DNA of 64,000 nucleotides from ZC4RG20 sp964553875 (GTDB taxonomy: Bacteria > Pseudomonadota > Gammaproteobacteria > Steroidobacterales > Rariloculaceae), in NCBI GenBank assembly GCA_964553875.1, contig CAZKNH010000006.1:1-64000 (forward strand), given 5' to 3'. Numbering within the stretch: the first letter of the stretch is position 1; the number at the start of each line of letters is the position of its first letter. A program made the translations under genes and the position numbers. A model generated the notes under the pieces. That model saw only the letters and a program-made list of their open reading frames with translations. It was not told the origin of the DNA and did not search any database. This document shows, in pieces, positions 8,824-18,123 of this stretch.

Positions 8824-9549
8824 TCAATGCATCAGCACGCCGCCGTCCGCGATCAGCGTCGCGCCGTGCACGAAGTCCGCGGCCGGCGAGACGAGCCACG
8901 CACAGCATTCGGCGATCTGCTCGGCCGTGCCGACCTTGCCGACGGCCGCGACGACTTCCTTGCGCCGCACGGGATCGTTCATCGCCGACGCGACGAACGG
9001 CGTATCGATGAAGCCGGGCGCGACGGCGTTGACCGCGATCCCGCGCTGGCCGAGCGCGCGTGCGCAGCTTTTCATCATCGTCAGCACGGCGCCCTTGCTC
9101 GTCGCGTACGCGCCGGTCGCGACGTAACCGCCGCCCGTGTAGCTCGAGATGCTCGCGACGAGGCAGATGCGCGCGCCGCGATCCATCAGCTTCGCGGCCT
9201 CGCGCACGCTCAGGAAAGTGCCGATCACGTTGACGTCGAACAGACGCCGGAACTGCGCAGGCGTGGTTTCGAGGAAAGGCGTCGTCTCGATGATCCCCGC
9301 AGCGGTCACGAGCGCGTCGAGCCCGCCCCACGCGTCGCGGATCCGCGCGAATGCGTCGATCTGCGCCGCCTCGTCGGCGACGTCGACCTCGATCGCGAGC
9401 CCCGAGCTTTCGGCCGTCTCGCGCGCCCCTTCGAGGTTACGGTCGAGGCACGCGACGCGCCAGCCGTCGGCCATGAGCCTGCGGGCCGTCGCGGCGCCGA
9501 TACCGCTCGCGGCGCCGGTCACGGCGGCACGGCGTCCGGCGCCCGTCAT
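8824..9549 (-). CDS. Short-chain dehydrogenase/reductase (classical SDR)
   Basis: About 241 residues from the ATG at 9549, with GAGG upstream at good spacing. In-frame ATGs at 9564 and 9597 are alternatives. It has the Rossmann cofactor motif TGAASGIG near the N-terminus, the catalytic Ser in VASISSYTGG, and the YxxxK motif in AYATSKGAV. AVAPGFIDTP follows, as in classical SDRs. The Asp after the second strand (LDRNL) suggests NAD preference. The substrate is unknown. It is encoded 52 bases downstream of an exported alpha/beta hydrolase on the same strand, so a two-gene operon is likely. Confidence 0.9.
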   Translation of the reverse strand: MTGAGRRAAVTGAASGIGAATARRLMADGWRVACLDRNLEGARETAESSGLAIEVDVADEAAQIDAFARIRDAWGGLDALVTAAGIIETTPFLETTPAQFRRLFDVNVIGTFLSVREAAKLMDRGARICLVASISSYTGGGYVATGAYATSKGAVLTMMKSCARALGQRGIAVNAVAPGFIDTPFVASAMNDPVRRKEVVAAVGKVGTAEQIAECCAWLVSPAADFVHGATLIADGGVLMH

Positions 9550-9601
9550 GTCATCGCCTCGCATGCAGGGACCACCGGCCTGCACTCCATCGGCCATACC
9601 A

Positions 9602-10669
9602 TCAGCGATACGCGTCGAGGCCGTTCTTCGCGAGGAACTCTGACAGCAGATCCGCGACCTCGACGTTGTTCATGTCGGCGAACGGAATGTGCGTGTTGCC
9701 GACGAGCCCCGCGTCCGGGAGCATCAGCACCTCCGCCTTGCCGCCGTGCTTGTTGACGAGCTCGGCGAACAGCCTCGACTGCTCGACGGCGCTCGTGAAG
9801 CGATCGCTCTTGTCGAGATTGTCGCCCCAGACGAGCTGGATCGGAATCCGCGCGAGCTTCCGAAACTCGTCGAGCGGCACGATGACCGGGCCGAACGGAC
9901 CCGGCTCAATGTCGGGCGCCTCGCCTTCGGGGTACACGAACCCGACGTTCTCGTACGCGACGATGCCCCTGATGTTGTCGCTCTTGAGCGCCGTCAGGAG
10001 CGCCCGCAGCCCGCCCGCGGAATTCGTCAGCGCGACCGTCGGCCCGATCCGATCGGCGAGCGCAGCGGCCGCCTCGGCCTGAAGCTCGGCATTCGCGACG
10101 GTGTCGAACTCCTGATAGCGGGCCCGCGTCGCCTGGTTCCACGCCTCGGGATCGTTCCGCGGGAACTGCACGCCGTCGAAGAACTCGAGGTACGCGGGCC
10201 CGAGCCGCCACGCGGCGAAGTTCTGCTGGTCGCGGCCGGGCTCGGGCTCGTACGTCGTCTCCTCGCAGCCCCAATTCGCGCGGCCGACTCTCGGGCCGTC
10301 CCACAGATACACGGGATAGCCGCGCCTCAAGAAAATGCTCTGGAACCCTTCGCCGCCGTCCCAGCGGTTCTGCCACGCGACCGCGCTCGCGCTGTGCCAC
10401 ATCAACAGGTTCGTGGCGCGCGGGTTCGGCGGGATCTGATACTCGACGACGCCGTGGTCGCAGTGAAGCGACGCGGCCTGATTGCCGATCACGGTCCCGC
10501 CGATCGCGAATGCGCCCTGCTTGTCGATCACGATCGGCCCGTCGTCGGCCGTGGCCGCTCCGGAGCCCATCACGAGCACCGCGGAAAGCATCAGGGTCGG
10601 AAGCCGTGCGCCGGGCGTTCCCCGCTGCGCGGCGGACGCGGCGAAGCGCCCTGTCGTCTCGTGAATCAT
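9602..10669 (-). CDS. Exported alpha/beta hydrolase
   Basis: A 355-residue protein. The start at 10669 is preferred because AAAGGA lies upstream at good spacing; an in-frame upstream start at 10705 has none. A signal peptide (PTLMLSAVLVMGSGAATADD) precedes a hydrolase domain. The nucleophile elbow is probably LTNSAGGLRAL, with Ser in an N-S-A-G-G context. Asp in QLVWGDNLDKSDRF and a C-terminal His (GNTHIPFADM) could complete the triad. Similar proteins are annotated as esterases or alpha/beta hydrolases of unknown substrate. It is located in the periplasm by its signal. Confidence 0.82.
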   Translation of the reverse strand: MIHETTGRFAASAAQRGTPGARLPTLMLSAVLVMGSGAATADDGPIVIDKQGAFAIGGTVIGNQAASLHCDHGVVEYQIPPNPRATNLLMWHSASAVAWQNRWDGGEGFQSIFLRRGYPVYLWDGPRVGRANWGCEETTYEPEPGRDQQNFAAWRLGPAYLEFFDGVQFPRNDPEAWNQATRARYQEFDTVANAELQAEAAAALADRIGPTVALTNSAGGLRALLTALKSDNIRGIVAYENVGFVYPEGEAPDIEPGPFGPVIVPLDEFRKLARIPIQLVWGDNLDKSDRFTSAVEQSRLFAELVNKHGGKAEVLMLPDAGLVGNTHIPFADMNNVEVADLLSEFLAKNGLDAYR

Positions 10670-10728
10670 CGCTCGTCCTTTCCGCGCCTCGGCGGCGCAG
10701 GGCACGCGGAACAGGGTACGCCGATCAC

Positions 10729-10768
10729 GGAAATCGTGTCAGACACGAAACGTGCCTGACACGATTCC
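10729..10768. repeat. Palindromic intergenic repeat, TGTCAGACACGATT family
   Basis: Two inverted arms (10729-10747 and 10751-10768) pair with one mismatch and one single-base gap around a 3-base loop. The core ATCGTGTCAGACACG is shared with the hairpin at 20976-21018. It sits between two minus-strand genes and may also terminate transcription from the MBL gene. Confidence 0.75.
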
Positions 10769-10777
10769 GATGCGCGC

Positions 10778-12259
10778 TTATTGACGGTTGCTCAGGCGAA
10801 GCTCCATCGCCGCCATGACGTCCGCCTTCGTCTGCGGCTCGGCGGAAGCATGGACGTTGATGTAGCGCTCGTAGTCGATACCGAGCTTGTCGAGCGCCGC
10901 GACGAGCGCGCTGACGTGGTCGTTCGCCGGCTGGCCGGGGTTCACCGAGAAGTCGCCCTGGAACAGGACCTTCTCCTGCGGGAAGTACGCGACGAGCAGG
11001 CTGTCGGAATGCGGCGCTGGGAAGATGTGATAGAACTCGACCGTCCGCGTGCCGTCCGAGTACGAGCGCATGTCGTAGACCGGCTCGACGACCGCACGAC
11101 GCGGATTGCGCGCGAGCGCATCGTCGAGCAGCGTACGCGGCGTGTTGAGCGCGCGCTCGAGGAACTCCTTCGCGTTTGCGTGCGCGATGATCGTCGCGCC
11201 TTCGGCGACGAGCACCGGCAGCCCGCCCGTGTGATCCGAGTGCGGGTGCGTGACCATCACGTAGCGGATCGGCTTGCCGGGGAATTGCCGCTTGATCTCG
11301 TCGACGTACGCCTGCGCGCGCGCCTGGCTCTGCCCCGCCTCGAGCATCATGATGTGATCGCGGAACTCGACGACGAGCGAGTCGTAGCTGCCCTGGCCGG
11401 TCGTGTAGCGGAAGAGACCCGGGCCGAGCTGCTCCTTCGTGATGTTGAATTGCGGCGCAGGCCCGCCGCCGCCGAAGGCGGGCGGACGATTCGCCGGCGG
11501 CGGCGCGAGCGAATCGAGATTCGACGGGTTCGCAACCGCAGCGACGACGTCGACCTCGAAGAACGGCCAGCCTCCGCGCGTCTGCACGATGCGCGTCGGG
11601 ACGATCGCGCCATCGAGGTTGCGCCAGCCGGAGTACGTCGCGACGATGTGCATGTCGCCCATGATGTTCTCGCCGAGCCACGTCTCGACGCGCTCGATGA
11701 GGTTCTCGTCGTTCAGATACGCGTTGATCCGGTACGACGCGCCGGACGGCGCCTTCACCGCCGGGCTCCAGCTCAGGATCGTGTAGTCCTTGCCGTCGAC
11801 CCGCTCACGGCTCACGACCGCGTTGTTCTCCGCCGCGCCCTTCAGAAAGCCCCACGGCAAGAGATAGAAGTCGACAGACTGCGCCCACGGCTGCGAGACG
11901 TCGGCCTGCTCCGGCGTGACCTGCTGGAAGAACGTGCCCGGCGTGATCGCGGTCGAGCCGCCCGGCCCGATGTTCCGCGTGTTGCCCGCGTGACGCGTCG
12001 TCGGCGCGGCCAGATCGATCACGCGAACGTACTCGGTGATCGGCCTCATCGGGTCATGCGGGCCGTAGCAGATTTGCTGTGCCGCGTTCGCGCCGCACTG
12101 CTGGAACGACACGTCGCGGGCGGAGCCCGAGTACGTGATCGACTGGACGTTCCCCAATGCGCGCTGCGCGTCCTGGATGACGGTGCGCGCGTCCTGCGCC
12201 AACGCGATTCCGCACATCGAGGACGCGCATAGCGCGGCGAGCGCTAATCTCCTGACCAT
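10778..12259 (-). CDS. Exported MBL-fold metallo-hydrolase with intact zinc site
   Basis: A 493-residue protein from an ATG preceded by GGGGGAA. A signal peptide ends at about residue 21 (GIALAQ). Residues about 25-270 form a separate beta-rich domain resembling outer-membrane-lipoprotein-sorting folds. Residues about 275-490 form a metallo-beta-lactamase fold with the full zinc motif THPHSDHTGG (His338, His340, Asp342, His343). Further ligand regions are FPAPHSDS and VLFQGDFSVN. It is a functional hydrolase by motif; the substrate is unknown. The contrast with two degenerate MBL proteins later in the window is useful. Confidence 0.88.
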   Translation of the reverse strand: MVRRLALAALCASSMCGIALAQDARTVIQDAQRALGNVQSITYSGSARDVSFQQCGANAAQQICYGPHDPMRPITEYVRVIDLAAPTTRHAGNTRNIGPGGSTAITPGTFFQQVTPEQADVSQPWAQSVDFYLLPWGFLKGAAENNAVVSRERVDGKDYTILSWSPAVKAPSGASYRINAYLNDENLIERVETWLGENIMGDMHIVATYSGWRNLDGAIVPTRIVQTRGGWPFFEVDVVAAVANPSNLDSLAPPPANRPPAFGGGGPAPQFNITKEQLGPGLFRYTTGQGSYDSLVVEFRDHIMMLEAGQSQARAQAYVDEIKRQFPGKPIRYVMVTHPHSDHTGGLPVLVAEGATIIAHANAKEFLERALNTPRTLLDDALARNPRRAVVEPVYDMRSYSDGTRTVEFYHIFPAPHSDSLLVAYFPQEKVLFQGDFSVNPGQPANDHVSALVAALDKLGIDYERYINVHASAEPQTKADVMAAMELRLSNRQ

Positions 12260-12432
12260 TGGTTATTCCCCCTTCCCTCGGTGTTTTTCTTGCAGTGACG
12301 GGACAAGGCAAAGATTCTAAAGCCTCACAAGCCTAGCACGAACCCGGCCGCTGTCGGGCCTTCGCGGCGCGGGCGCGGGCCCGTACCATAAGCGGCGGAT
12401 TGCCGAATCGGGCAATCTCACCGGAGAACGAT

Positions 12433-12921
12433 ATGAAGAAAGCTTTGATCGCGCTCGGCGCAACCGTCATCGCCGCCCCGGCCCTCGCAGAGCCCGAATA
12501 CGTCAGAATCGAGATGAGCATCGACGTGGCGAAGCCGGCCCACGAGGTCTGGGCCGCGGTCGGCGGCTACTGCGACATCGCCGAATGGCTGAACGTCGAC
12601 TGCGAGATCACGTCCGGCGACGGCGGCGTCGGCACGGTGCGCGTGCTCGCGGGCGGCCGCGTCACGGAAGTGCTCGTCGCGCAGACCGACCTCGCTTACG
12701 GCTACACGCAGCCGCCCCGCGAGGGACGGTTCTACGACCTCTATCACGGCTTCATGGAGGCGAAGCCGATCGACGCCGATTCGTCGAGAATCCTCTACAC
12801 GCTCGTCTACGACGTTTCCGACAAACCCGACCAGGCGGCGAAGGACGCGGACGTCGAGCGTCGGCGCGCAATGTTCCAGACCGCGCTCGAGAACATGAAG
12901 CGCATCGCCGAAGCGCGGTAA
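12433..12921 (+). CDS. Exported SRPBCC-superfamily (polyketide cyclase-like) protein
   Basis: A 162-residue protein. The ATG at 12433 follows GGAGA six bases upstream, which decides against the in-frame upstream start. A signal peptide (KKALIALGATVIAAPALAEP) is followed by a START/Bet v1-like fold: IEMSIDVAKPAHEVWAAVG, then GTVRVLAGGRVTEVL and a C-terminal helix. Such proteins bind hydrophobic ligands in a deep cavity. Export to the periplasm is slightly unusual for the family. It stands alone, convergent with the next gene. Confidence 0.82.
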   Translation: MKKALIALGATVIAAPALAEPEYVRIEMSIDVAKPAHEVWAAVGGYCDIAEWLNVDCEITSGDGGVGTVRVLAGGRVTEVLVAQTDLAYGYTQPPREGRFYDLYHGFMEAKPIDADSSRILYTLVYDVSDKPDQAAKDADVERRRAMFQTALENMKRIAEAR

Positions 12922-12949
12922 GGCCCGCCGCTGCGGTTACCGGCAACGC

Positions 12950-12975
12950 GAGGGAGCGGCGACGGCCGCTCCCTC
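12950..12975. terminator. Bidirectional hairpin between convergent genes
   Basis: A perfect 11-base stem (GAGGGAGCGGC with its complement) around a 4-base loop, placed between the stop codons of two convergent genes. No T-tract follows on either side, so it may be a weak or factor-assisted terminator. Confidence 0.6.
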
Positions 12976-12997
12976 GATATGCGCGCGCGTGCCGGCG

Positions 12998-13867
12998 TTA
13001 CTGCTGCCCGCCCTGTCCGCCGCCGCCCTGTCCGCCGCCGCGGAAGTTCGCCTGCAGCAGGTGGGTCAGCGTGTGCACGTAGCGCAGCTTGCCCTTCTCG
13101 ACGCGGAAGAGATGCGTGTCCGGGGCGCCGCTTCCGCCGGTCGGCCCGCCCGGGCCGAACGTGCAGAACACGACGACCGCGCCGATCACCTCGTCTACGA
13201 CGAACCGACGGTTCACGATGTTCACGCCGCTCGGCACCCCGACTTCGCAGCTGTCGTCGGGCCGGCCCCTGCCCGTGTACGCGCCGCCTTCGATGCGCAC
13301 GCACGGGAAGCCCCACGGCACGAGATCGATCTTCCCTTCGAGGAACGCATCGAGATACGCGTTCGCGGCCGAAACCAACGTGCCGCGCGTATCGCGATCC
13401 TCGGGCGGGATCGGGTCCCAGTTCTCGGTCGACGAGTAGCGCAGGTAGTTGTCGGCGTTGAACAGCCAGTAGCCCGTCGTCGTCCACAGGATCTCGATCT
13501 CGGCGATCTTGTCGTGGTTGACGCGGAGCCGCGTGCCGAGGACGTACGGGTTCTCCTCGTCCGCGACGATGACCTCGGTGAACGTCTGGCACGTATGCTC
13601 GTCGAGGAGACTGCGATGGAAGTCGATCTCCATCGCGGTGTTGATGATCCCCGTGCCGATATCGGCCAACGCCATGTTCTCGATGTAGGCGACGCCCCTC
13701 GCGAGCGGGAGCCCTGTGATGTCGCCCTTCGTCTGCGCGTCGATGTACAGGTTCACGGCGCGCTGCAACCCGCCGCGGGTGCAGGATATTTCTCCCTGTG
13801 CAAAGCCGATCGCCGGCGCGAGCAGTGCGCCGCCGAGAGCGATCAGCGAGAACGTCGTGCGTGCCAC
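12998..13867 (-). CDS. Secreted DUF8021/NTF2-like protein
   Basis: A 289-residue protein from a GTG start with GGGAGGAG upstream. A signal peptide ends near GFAQGE, followed by two NTF2-like halves. The first holds the segment RGGLQRAVNLYIDAQ and the second LVSAANAYLDAFLEG. A conserved Cys pair lies around FPCVRIEGG and DDSCEVGV. The last 20 residues are a Gly/Gln-rich tail. It is clearly related to the protein at 28239-29243, which has the same order of motifs. The family is widespread in marine bacteria and fungi without a known function. Expression is probably independent. Confidence 0.72.
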   Translation of the reverse strand: MARTTFSLIALGGALLAPAIGFAQGEISCTRGGLQRAVNLYIDAQTKGDITGLPLARGVAYIENMALADIGTGIINTAMEIDFHRSLLDEHTCQTFTEVIVADEENPYVLGTRLRVNHDKIAEIEILWTTTGYWLFNADNYLRYSSTENWDPIPPEDRDTRGTLVSAANAYLDAFLEGKIDLVPWGFPCVRIEGGAYTGRGRPDDSCEVGVPSGVNIVNRRFVVDEVIGAVVVFCTFGPGGPTGGSGAPDTHLFRVEKGKLRYVHTLTHLLQANFRGGGQGGGGQGGQQ

Positions 13868-13949
13868 CAGACTCCTCCCTCGGTTGTCGTTGTGCGCCGG
13901 ATTATAGGCGAAGGACCGAGGCCTGGCCCGCAGCGTGCTCGGCCGGGAA

Positions 13950-14966
13950 TCAGACAGCGACCTTGACCCGGTTGCGGCCCAGCCGCTTCGCCGAATACAT
14001 CGCCTGGTCCGCGCGCCGCAGCCACGCCTCGTGCGATTCGCGCTCGCGGATCTCGGCCGCGCCGACCGAAACCGTCACGGAAATCCCGGGCATGAGCTCG
14101 ACCCCTTCGATCCGCTCCCGCAATTCTTCCGCGATGTGCGCTGCCGTCTCGATCCCGCGGCCCTCGATCACGACGACGAACTCCTCGCCGCCGATGCGGT
14201 AGAGACCGTCCGTCGCCCTGATCCTCGACTCGATCCGGCGAGCCACTCTCTTCAGCACCTCGTCGCCCGCGCTGTGGCCGTGCCTGTCGTTGATCTGCTT
14301 GAAATGGTCGATGTCGAGCATCACGAGCGACGACGGCACTCGATCCCTTTCGAATGCGGCCATCACGTGGGCCAGTCTGCTCATGAACGCGCGTCGATTT
14401 CCGACCCCGGTGAGCGGATCCCGCGCAACGAGCCTGATCAGCTCCTGCTGCTGCCGGTTGTTCAGCACCGAGAACGACGCGGCAAAGGCCATCGTTATGA
14501 CGAGCGTGACGAGGATCGCCGCCAAAGGCAGGGGGTCTACTTTGCCGAGCAACTGGACGAACAGCACTGCGGCCATCGTCAGCGTGAACGCGATCGCCTC
14601 GCGCGGCCTGACGACGTAGAAGCAGGCCATCAGCGCCGGGTAAGCCCAATAGACCGTCTGAGGCCCGCAGATCTGCACCGTGACCACCGTGCCCGTGACG
14701 CACAGCACGGCGATCAGCAGTCCCGCGACGCGGACCTTACGCGTCCGATAAATGTAAATCGCGAGCGAGACGAACGCGACGACGATGATCGTATCGAGGA
14801 TCGCGACCGCCCAGTCGGCAGCGAACCATCGCGCGGCGGCGAACGGCGCGACACCGAGGGCGCCGGCCGCGGTCAGGATCAGCGGCATGTGGCGCGCGAT
14901 CGGAGCCGCCCACGGCTCGTCGTCCGCTCCGCTCCATGCATCGAGGGGAGACCGCTGCTCGGACAA
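13950..14966 (-). CDS. Membrane-bound diguanylate cyclase (GGDEF)
   Basis: A 338-residue protein from a TTG start (AAAGGA upstream). About five transmembrane helices span residues 28-168. A GGDEF domain (about 175-338) follows, with DPLTGVGNRRAF at its start and the active-site variant GGEEF at 259-263. The inhibitory site RATD (250-253) sits exactly five residues before it, so feedback inhibition by c-di-GMP is expected. It should make c-di-GMP from two GTP in response to a signal perceived by the membrane part. No EAL domain is present. It is monocistronic. Confidence 0.93.
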   Translation of the reverse strand: MSEQRSPLDAWSGADDEPWAAPIARHMPLILTAAGALGVAPFAAARWFAADWAVAILDTIIVVAFVSLAIYIYRTRKVRVAGLLIAVLCVTGTVVTVQICGPQTVYWAYPALMACFYVVRPREAIAFTLTMAAVLFVQLLGKVDPLPLAAILVTLVITMAFAASFSVLNNRQQQELIRLVARDPLTGVGNRRAFMSRLAHVMAAFERDRVPSSLVMLDIDHFKQINDRHGHSAGDEVLKRVARRIESRIRATDGLYRIGGEEFVVVIEGRGIETAAHIAEELRERIEGVELMPGISVTVSVGAAEIRERESHEAWLRRADQAMYSAKRLGRNRVKVAV

Positions 14967-15191
14967 AATCGATCCTTTCGAATGCTAAAGAAATTATCGT
15001 ATCAGGAAAGGCTCTGGAATCCAGGGAGTTACCATCGACGCGCCGAAAAGGTGCGGCAGCGGGACTCTCGCGGGCGCTCGCTCGCCCCCTCGCCCCGCGC
15101 GAATTCTAAACCATCGGGCCCGGCACGGGCTCGCATCGCCTGGAGATCGACGGGACGCCCGCTCGACGGACGGGCGTCGTGCGAGCGAACG

Positions 15192-15824
15192 TCAACGACG
15201 ATCGAGGAGCCCCGCGCGCTCGAGCGCCTCGGCGATCCTCGTCGCGAGCACCCGATAGCCTTGCGCGTTCGGGTGAATCGGGTCCGCGCGCAGCGAGGCG
15301 TCGGACAGCACGTCGGCGAATACCTCCTCGACCAGCAGCACGCGTTCTTCCTCGGCGAGCTCGGCATAGATCGGGGAGTCGGTCAGCCGCCCCGTGACTG
15401 CACCAAGAATGGACAGTTGCGGCACGCTGACGAGCACCGGCATCACGCCGGCGTCCCGTGCCGATCGGATGATGGTCCGCAGGTCCTCCTTCACGTCGGC
15501 AGCGCTACGCCTCTGCAGGAAATCGTTGCCGCCGAGCTCGACGATCACGATCGCTGCGCCGGTCTCCGCGAGCGCGTCGGCGATTCGCGCGGTCGCAGCC
15601 CGCGCGGTCTCGCCGGGGACGCCGGCGTTACGGACGTGCCAGCCGGTCAGCTCCGCGAGCCTCGACGGAAAGTCCTCGCCGCGCCCGGCACCGGTCCCGT
15701 ACGTGACGCTGTCGCCGAACGCGAGCACGACGGTGCCGGCCGGAAGCGGCTCGAATCTGAGCGAATCGCCGCAGGCGGAAAGTGCCGCGAAGAGCAGAAC
15801 GACGACGAACCGGTATAGCCGCAT
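15192..15824 (-). CDS. SGNH/GDSL-family esterase lipoprotein (TesA-like)
   Basis: About 210 residues from the ATG at 15824. A GTG at 15833 is an alternative, but neither has a good ribosome binding site. A lipobox LSAC gives Cys18. Block I is AFGDSVTYG with nucleophile Ser39. Block II is the Gly in NAGVPGETA. Block III is ELGGNDFL with the oxyanion Asn. Block V is DPIHPNAQGY with the catalytic Asp and His. It is a multifunctional lysophospholipase/arylesterase by family. A TATAGT hexamer at 15832-15837 on this strand lies right before the ATG, so the transcript may be nearly leaderless. Confidence 0.9.
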   Translation of the reverse strand: MRLYRFVVVLLFAALSACGDSLRFEPLPAGTVVLAFGDSVTYGTGAGRGEDFPSRLAELTGWHVRNAGVPGETARAATARIADALAETGAAIVIVELGGNDFLQRRSAADVKEDLRTIIRSARDAGVMPVLVSVPQLSILGAVTGRLTDSPIYAELAEEERVLLVEEVFADVLSDASLRADPIHPNAQGYRVLATRIAEALERAGLLDRR

Positions 15825-15831
15825 GCCGGCC

Positions 15832-15837
15832 ACTATA
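15832..15837 (-). promoter_or_regulatory. Possible -10 box (TATAGT) immediately before the SGNH esterase ATG
   Basis: TATAGT on the minus strand ends 8 bases before the ATG at 15824, so transcription would begin at about the start codon. No good -35 box is recognised. If correct, the mRNA is leaderless, in line with the lack of a ribosome binding site. Confidence 0.3.
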
Positions 15838-15932
15838 CCCGATGCGCCCGAGCCGATCGTGAAGCTACTTCCCGGTCCGTGAAATCAGGCATTATTGGCT
15901 CACATTGCGATATCGCTCACGGGGGAACGGCA

Positions 15933-16334
15933 ATGGAACGTGCCATTTGGGCTCTTCTCGGGGCCGCCGGCCTGCTCACGGCCTCCGCGGCTCACGCGCA
16001 CCACGCGTTCGCGACCGAGTTTTCCGTCGATCATCCTGTCTCGCTGCAAGGCAAGGTCACGAAGGTCGAGCTGATCAATCCGCACTCGTGGATTCACCTC
16101 GAGGTCGTCGACGAGAACGGCGAAACGGTCACGTGGATGATCGAGGGCGGAAGCCCGAACGCGCTCGTCCGCCGCGGCATCACGAAGGCATCGATACCGA
16201 TCGGCTCCGAGCTGATCGTGACCGGCTATCAGGCACGGGACGGCTCGAACCGCGCCGTCGGCCGCAACATCACGTTCTCGGACGGACGTGCCCTCTTCTT
16301 CCAGGGCACTGCCGTGCCCGAGGGCACCGAGTGA
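15933..16334 (+). CDS. DUF6152 family exported protein
   Basis: A 133-residue protein. The start at 15933 follows GGGGGAACGGCA. A signal peptide ends at SAAHA, followed at once by the family signature HHAFATEFS. The core reads GKVTKVELINPHSWIHLEV and, later, SELIVTGYQARDGS. A small OB-like beta barrel is expected. Its function is unknown; the neighbouring histidines after the signal peptide may bind metal. It is translationally coupled to the next gene (TGATG overlap) and is paralogous to the protein at 38534-38938, which also sits with members of the same secreted family. Confidence 0.85.
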   Translation: MERAIWALLGAAGLLTASAAHAHHAFATEFSVDHPVSLQGKVTKVELINPHSWIHLEVVDENGETVTWMIEGGSPNALVRRGITKASIPIGSELIVTGYQARDGSNRAVGRNITFSDGRALFFQGTAVPEGTE

Positions 16335-17149
16335 TGATCGAGCGCATCCTTTGCGCGCTCGTCGCGAGCGTCGCGACGAGCGCTGCTGCACAAGGCCTGC
16401 TGACCGAGATCCCCCGGGCGGCGGATGGCCGCCCGGACCTGAGCGGCGTCTGGCAGGCGCTGAACACGGCGCATTGGAATCTCGAGCCGCACGTCGCGGA
16501 CTATCCGGTGCTGCTCGAGCTCGGCGCACAGTTCGCGGTGCCGCCGGGACAAGGCGTCGTCGTGGGCGGGAAGATCCCGTACCTGCCCGAAGCGCTCGCC
16601 GAGCGCGACCGGCGCTACGAGAACCGTCTCGCCGAGGATCCGGAGGGCAAGTGCTATCTCGGCGGCGTGCCCCGCTCGACGTACATGCCGTATCCGTTCC
16701 AGATCTTCCAGAACGAGCGCGACGTGGTCATCGTCTATCAGTACGCGACCGGCTTCAGGCGGATCTTCGTCGACGGTCAGGACGAAGCGCCGCTCGACAG
16801 CTGGATGGGCTGGTCGAACGGGCGCTGGGAGGGCGATACGTTCGTCGTGGAGGTGACCGGGCTGAACGGCCTCACGTGGCTCGACCGCGCGGGCAACTAT
16901 GCGAGCGAGAACGCGCGCGTCATCGAGCGCTACACGCCCCTCGGCCCGAATCACCTGCAATACGAAGCGACGATCGAGGATCCGACCGTGTTCTCGCGGC
17001 CGTGGACGATCCGCATGCCGCTCTACCGCATCATCGACGAGAACTTCCGACTGCTCGAGTTCAAGTGCGAGCCTTTCGCGGAAGAGAAGATCTACGGACA
17101 CCTGCGCAAGCCGGGAACGGAGCCTCCTCGAGGAGGATCGAGCCGATGA
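16334..17149 (+). CDS. Secreted beta-rich protein of the DUF6152-linked family (copy 1)
   Basis: A 271-residue protein from the ATG that overlaps the DUF6152 stop. A signal peptide (ERILCALVASVATSAAAQG) is followed by DGRPDLSGVWQ. The family signatures are PYPFQIFQNERDVVIVYQY and NGRWEGDTFVVEVTGL, then a segment TPLGPNHLQYEATIEDP. Five proteins of this window share these landmarks (16334, 17146, 29409, 37743, 39612). I do not know a function. The fold is likely all-beta and lipocalin-like. It is coupled by ATGA to the next, paralogous gene. Confidence 0.8.
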   Translation: MIERILCALVASVATSAAAQGLLTEIPRAADGRPDLSGVWQALNTAHWNLEPHVADYPVLLELGAQFAVPPGQGVVVGGKIPYLPEALAERDRRYENRLAEDPEGKCYLGGVPRSTYMPYPFQIFQNERDVVIVYQYATGFRRIFVDGQDEAPLDSWMGWSNGRWEGDTFVVEVTGLNGLTWLDRAGNYASENARVIERYTPLGPNHLQYEATIEDPTVFSRPWTIRMPLYRIIDENFRLLEFKCEPFAEEKIYGHLRKPGTEPPRGGSSR

Positions 17150-18117
17150 GATACGCAAAGCATTCGACGATCGCGGCCGGCGTCGCCGTGGCGCTCACCG
17201 TCTCCGCCGGCGCCGCCGCGCAAGACCATCCGCGGACCGCCTGGGGTGAGCCCGACATCACGGGCGTGTACAGCGAGTTCACGACGGCGCCGCTCGAGCG
17301 CGATCCGGCGCTCGGCGACAAGGAGTTCTTCACGCCCGAAGAGTACGAAGAGTTCGTGAAGGCGCGGCTCTCGCAGCGGTTCGCGGCCGACGACACGGAG
17401 CCCGGCACGCCGGAAGACGTGCACTACAGCATGGAGATGTTCTCGCTCAGCGAATATGAAGGCGTGTTCTCGCCGAATCTCCGCACGTCGATCGTGACGC
17501 AGCCCGCGAACGGCCGGATCCCGCCGCTCCTGCCCGAAGCCCAGGCGCGCGCCGACGCGCGGGCCGCTGCGCGCCGCGGCCGCGAGTTCGATGGGCCGGA
17601 GTTCCGCTCGCTGACGGAGCGCTGCATCGTCTGGCCGAGCACGCTGCCGCCGATCCTGCCGCGCGGCTACAACAGCAACCTGCACATCTTCCAGAGCCCG
17701 GGCTACGTCGTCATCCAGGGCGAGATGGGCGACCCGCGGATCATCCCGACGGACGGCCGTCCGCTGCCCGACGATCTCCTGCCGCAGTGGAACGGCACGT
17801 CGGTCGGACGATGGGAGGGCGAGACGCTCGTCATCGAGACCGCGGGATTCCATCCGGAAACCGCCTGGCGGAACGCGAGCGAGCACATGCGCGTGACCGA
17901 GCGGATCACGCGCATCGACGAGGACACGCTCGAGTACGCGTTCACGGTCGTCGATCCGCACACGTGGGGCGAGCCGTGGGGCGGCGTTTATCCGCTGACG
18001 AAGATGGACACGATCCTGTTCGAGTACGCGTGCACGGAAGGCAACTACGGAATGGCGAACATCCTGTCCGGCGCACGTGCGGCCGAGAAGGCGGCGGCGG
18101 AGCAAGCGAGCCCCTGA
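17146..18117 (+). CDS. Secreted beta-rich protein of the DUF6152-linked family (copy 2)
   Basis: A 323-residue protein. The start at 17146 overlaps the previous stop and has AGGAGGA upstream. A signal peptide ends at AGAAAQ. It contains WGEPDITGVYSEF, a proline-rich segment NGRIPPLLPEAQARADARA, and then HIFQSPGYVVIQGEMGDPR. The signature GRWEGETLVIETAGF follows, then DEDTLEYAFTVVDPHTW. It is closely related in layout to the protein at 39612, which has the same NGM/RIPPL and TPGYVVFQ segments. It is the third gene of the DUF6152 operon, ended by a strong hairpin. Confidence 0.8.
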   Translation: MRYAKHSTIAAGVAVALTVSAGAAAQDHPRTAWGEPDITGVYSEFTTAPLERDPALGDKEFFTPEEYEEFVKARLSQRFAADDTEPGTPEDVHYSMEMFSLSEYEGVFSPNLRTSIVTQPANGRIPPLLPEAQARADARAAARRGREFDGPEFRSLTERCIVWPSTLPPILPRGYNSNLHIFQSPGYVVIQGEMGDPRIIPTDGRPLPDDLLPQWNGTSVGRWEGETLVIETAGFHPETAWRNASEHMRVTERITRIDEDTLEYAFTVVDPHTWGEPWGGVYPLTKMDTILFEYACTEGNYGMANILSGARAAEKAAAEQASP

Positions 18118-18123
18118 TCGCCC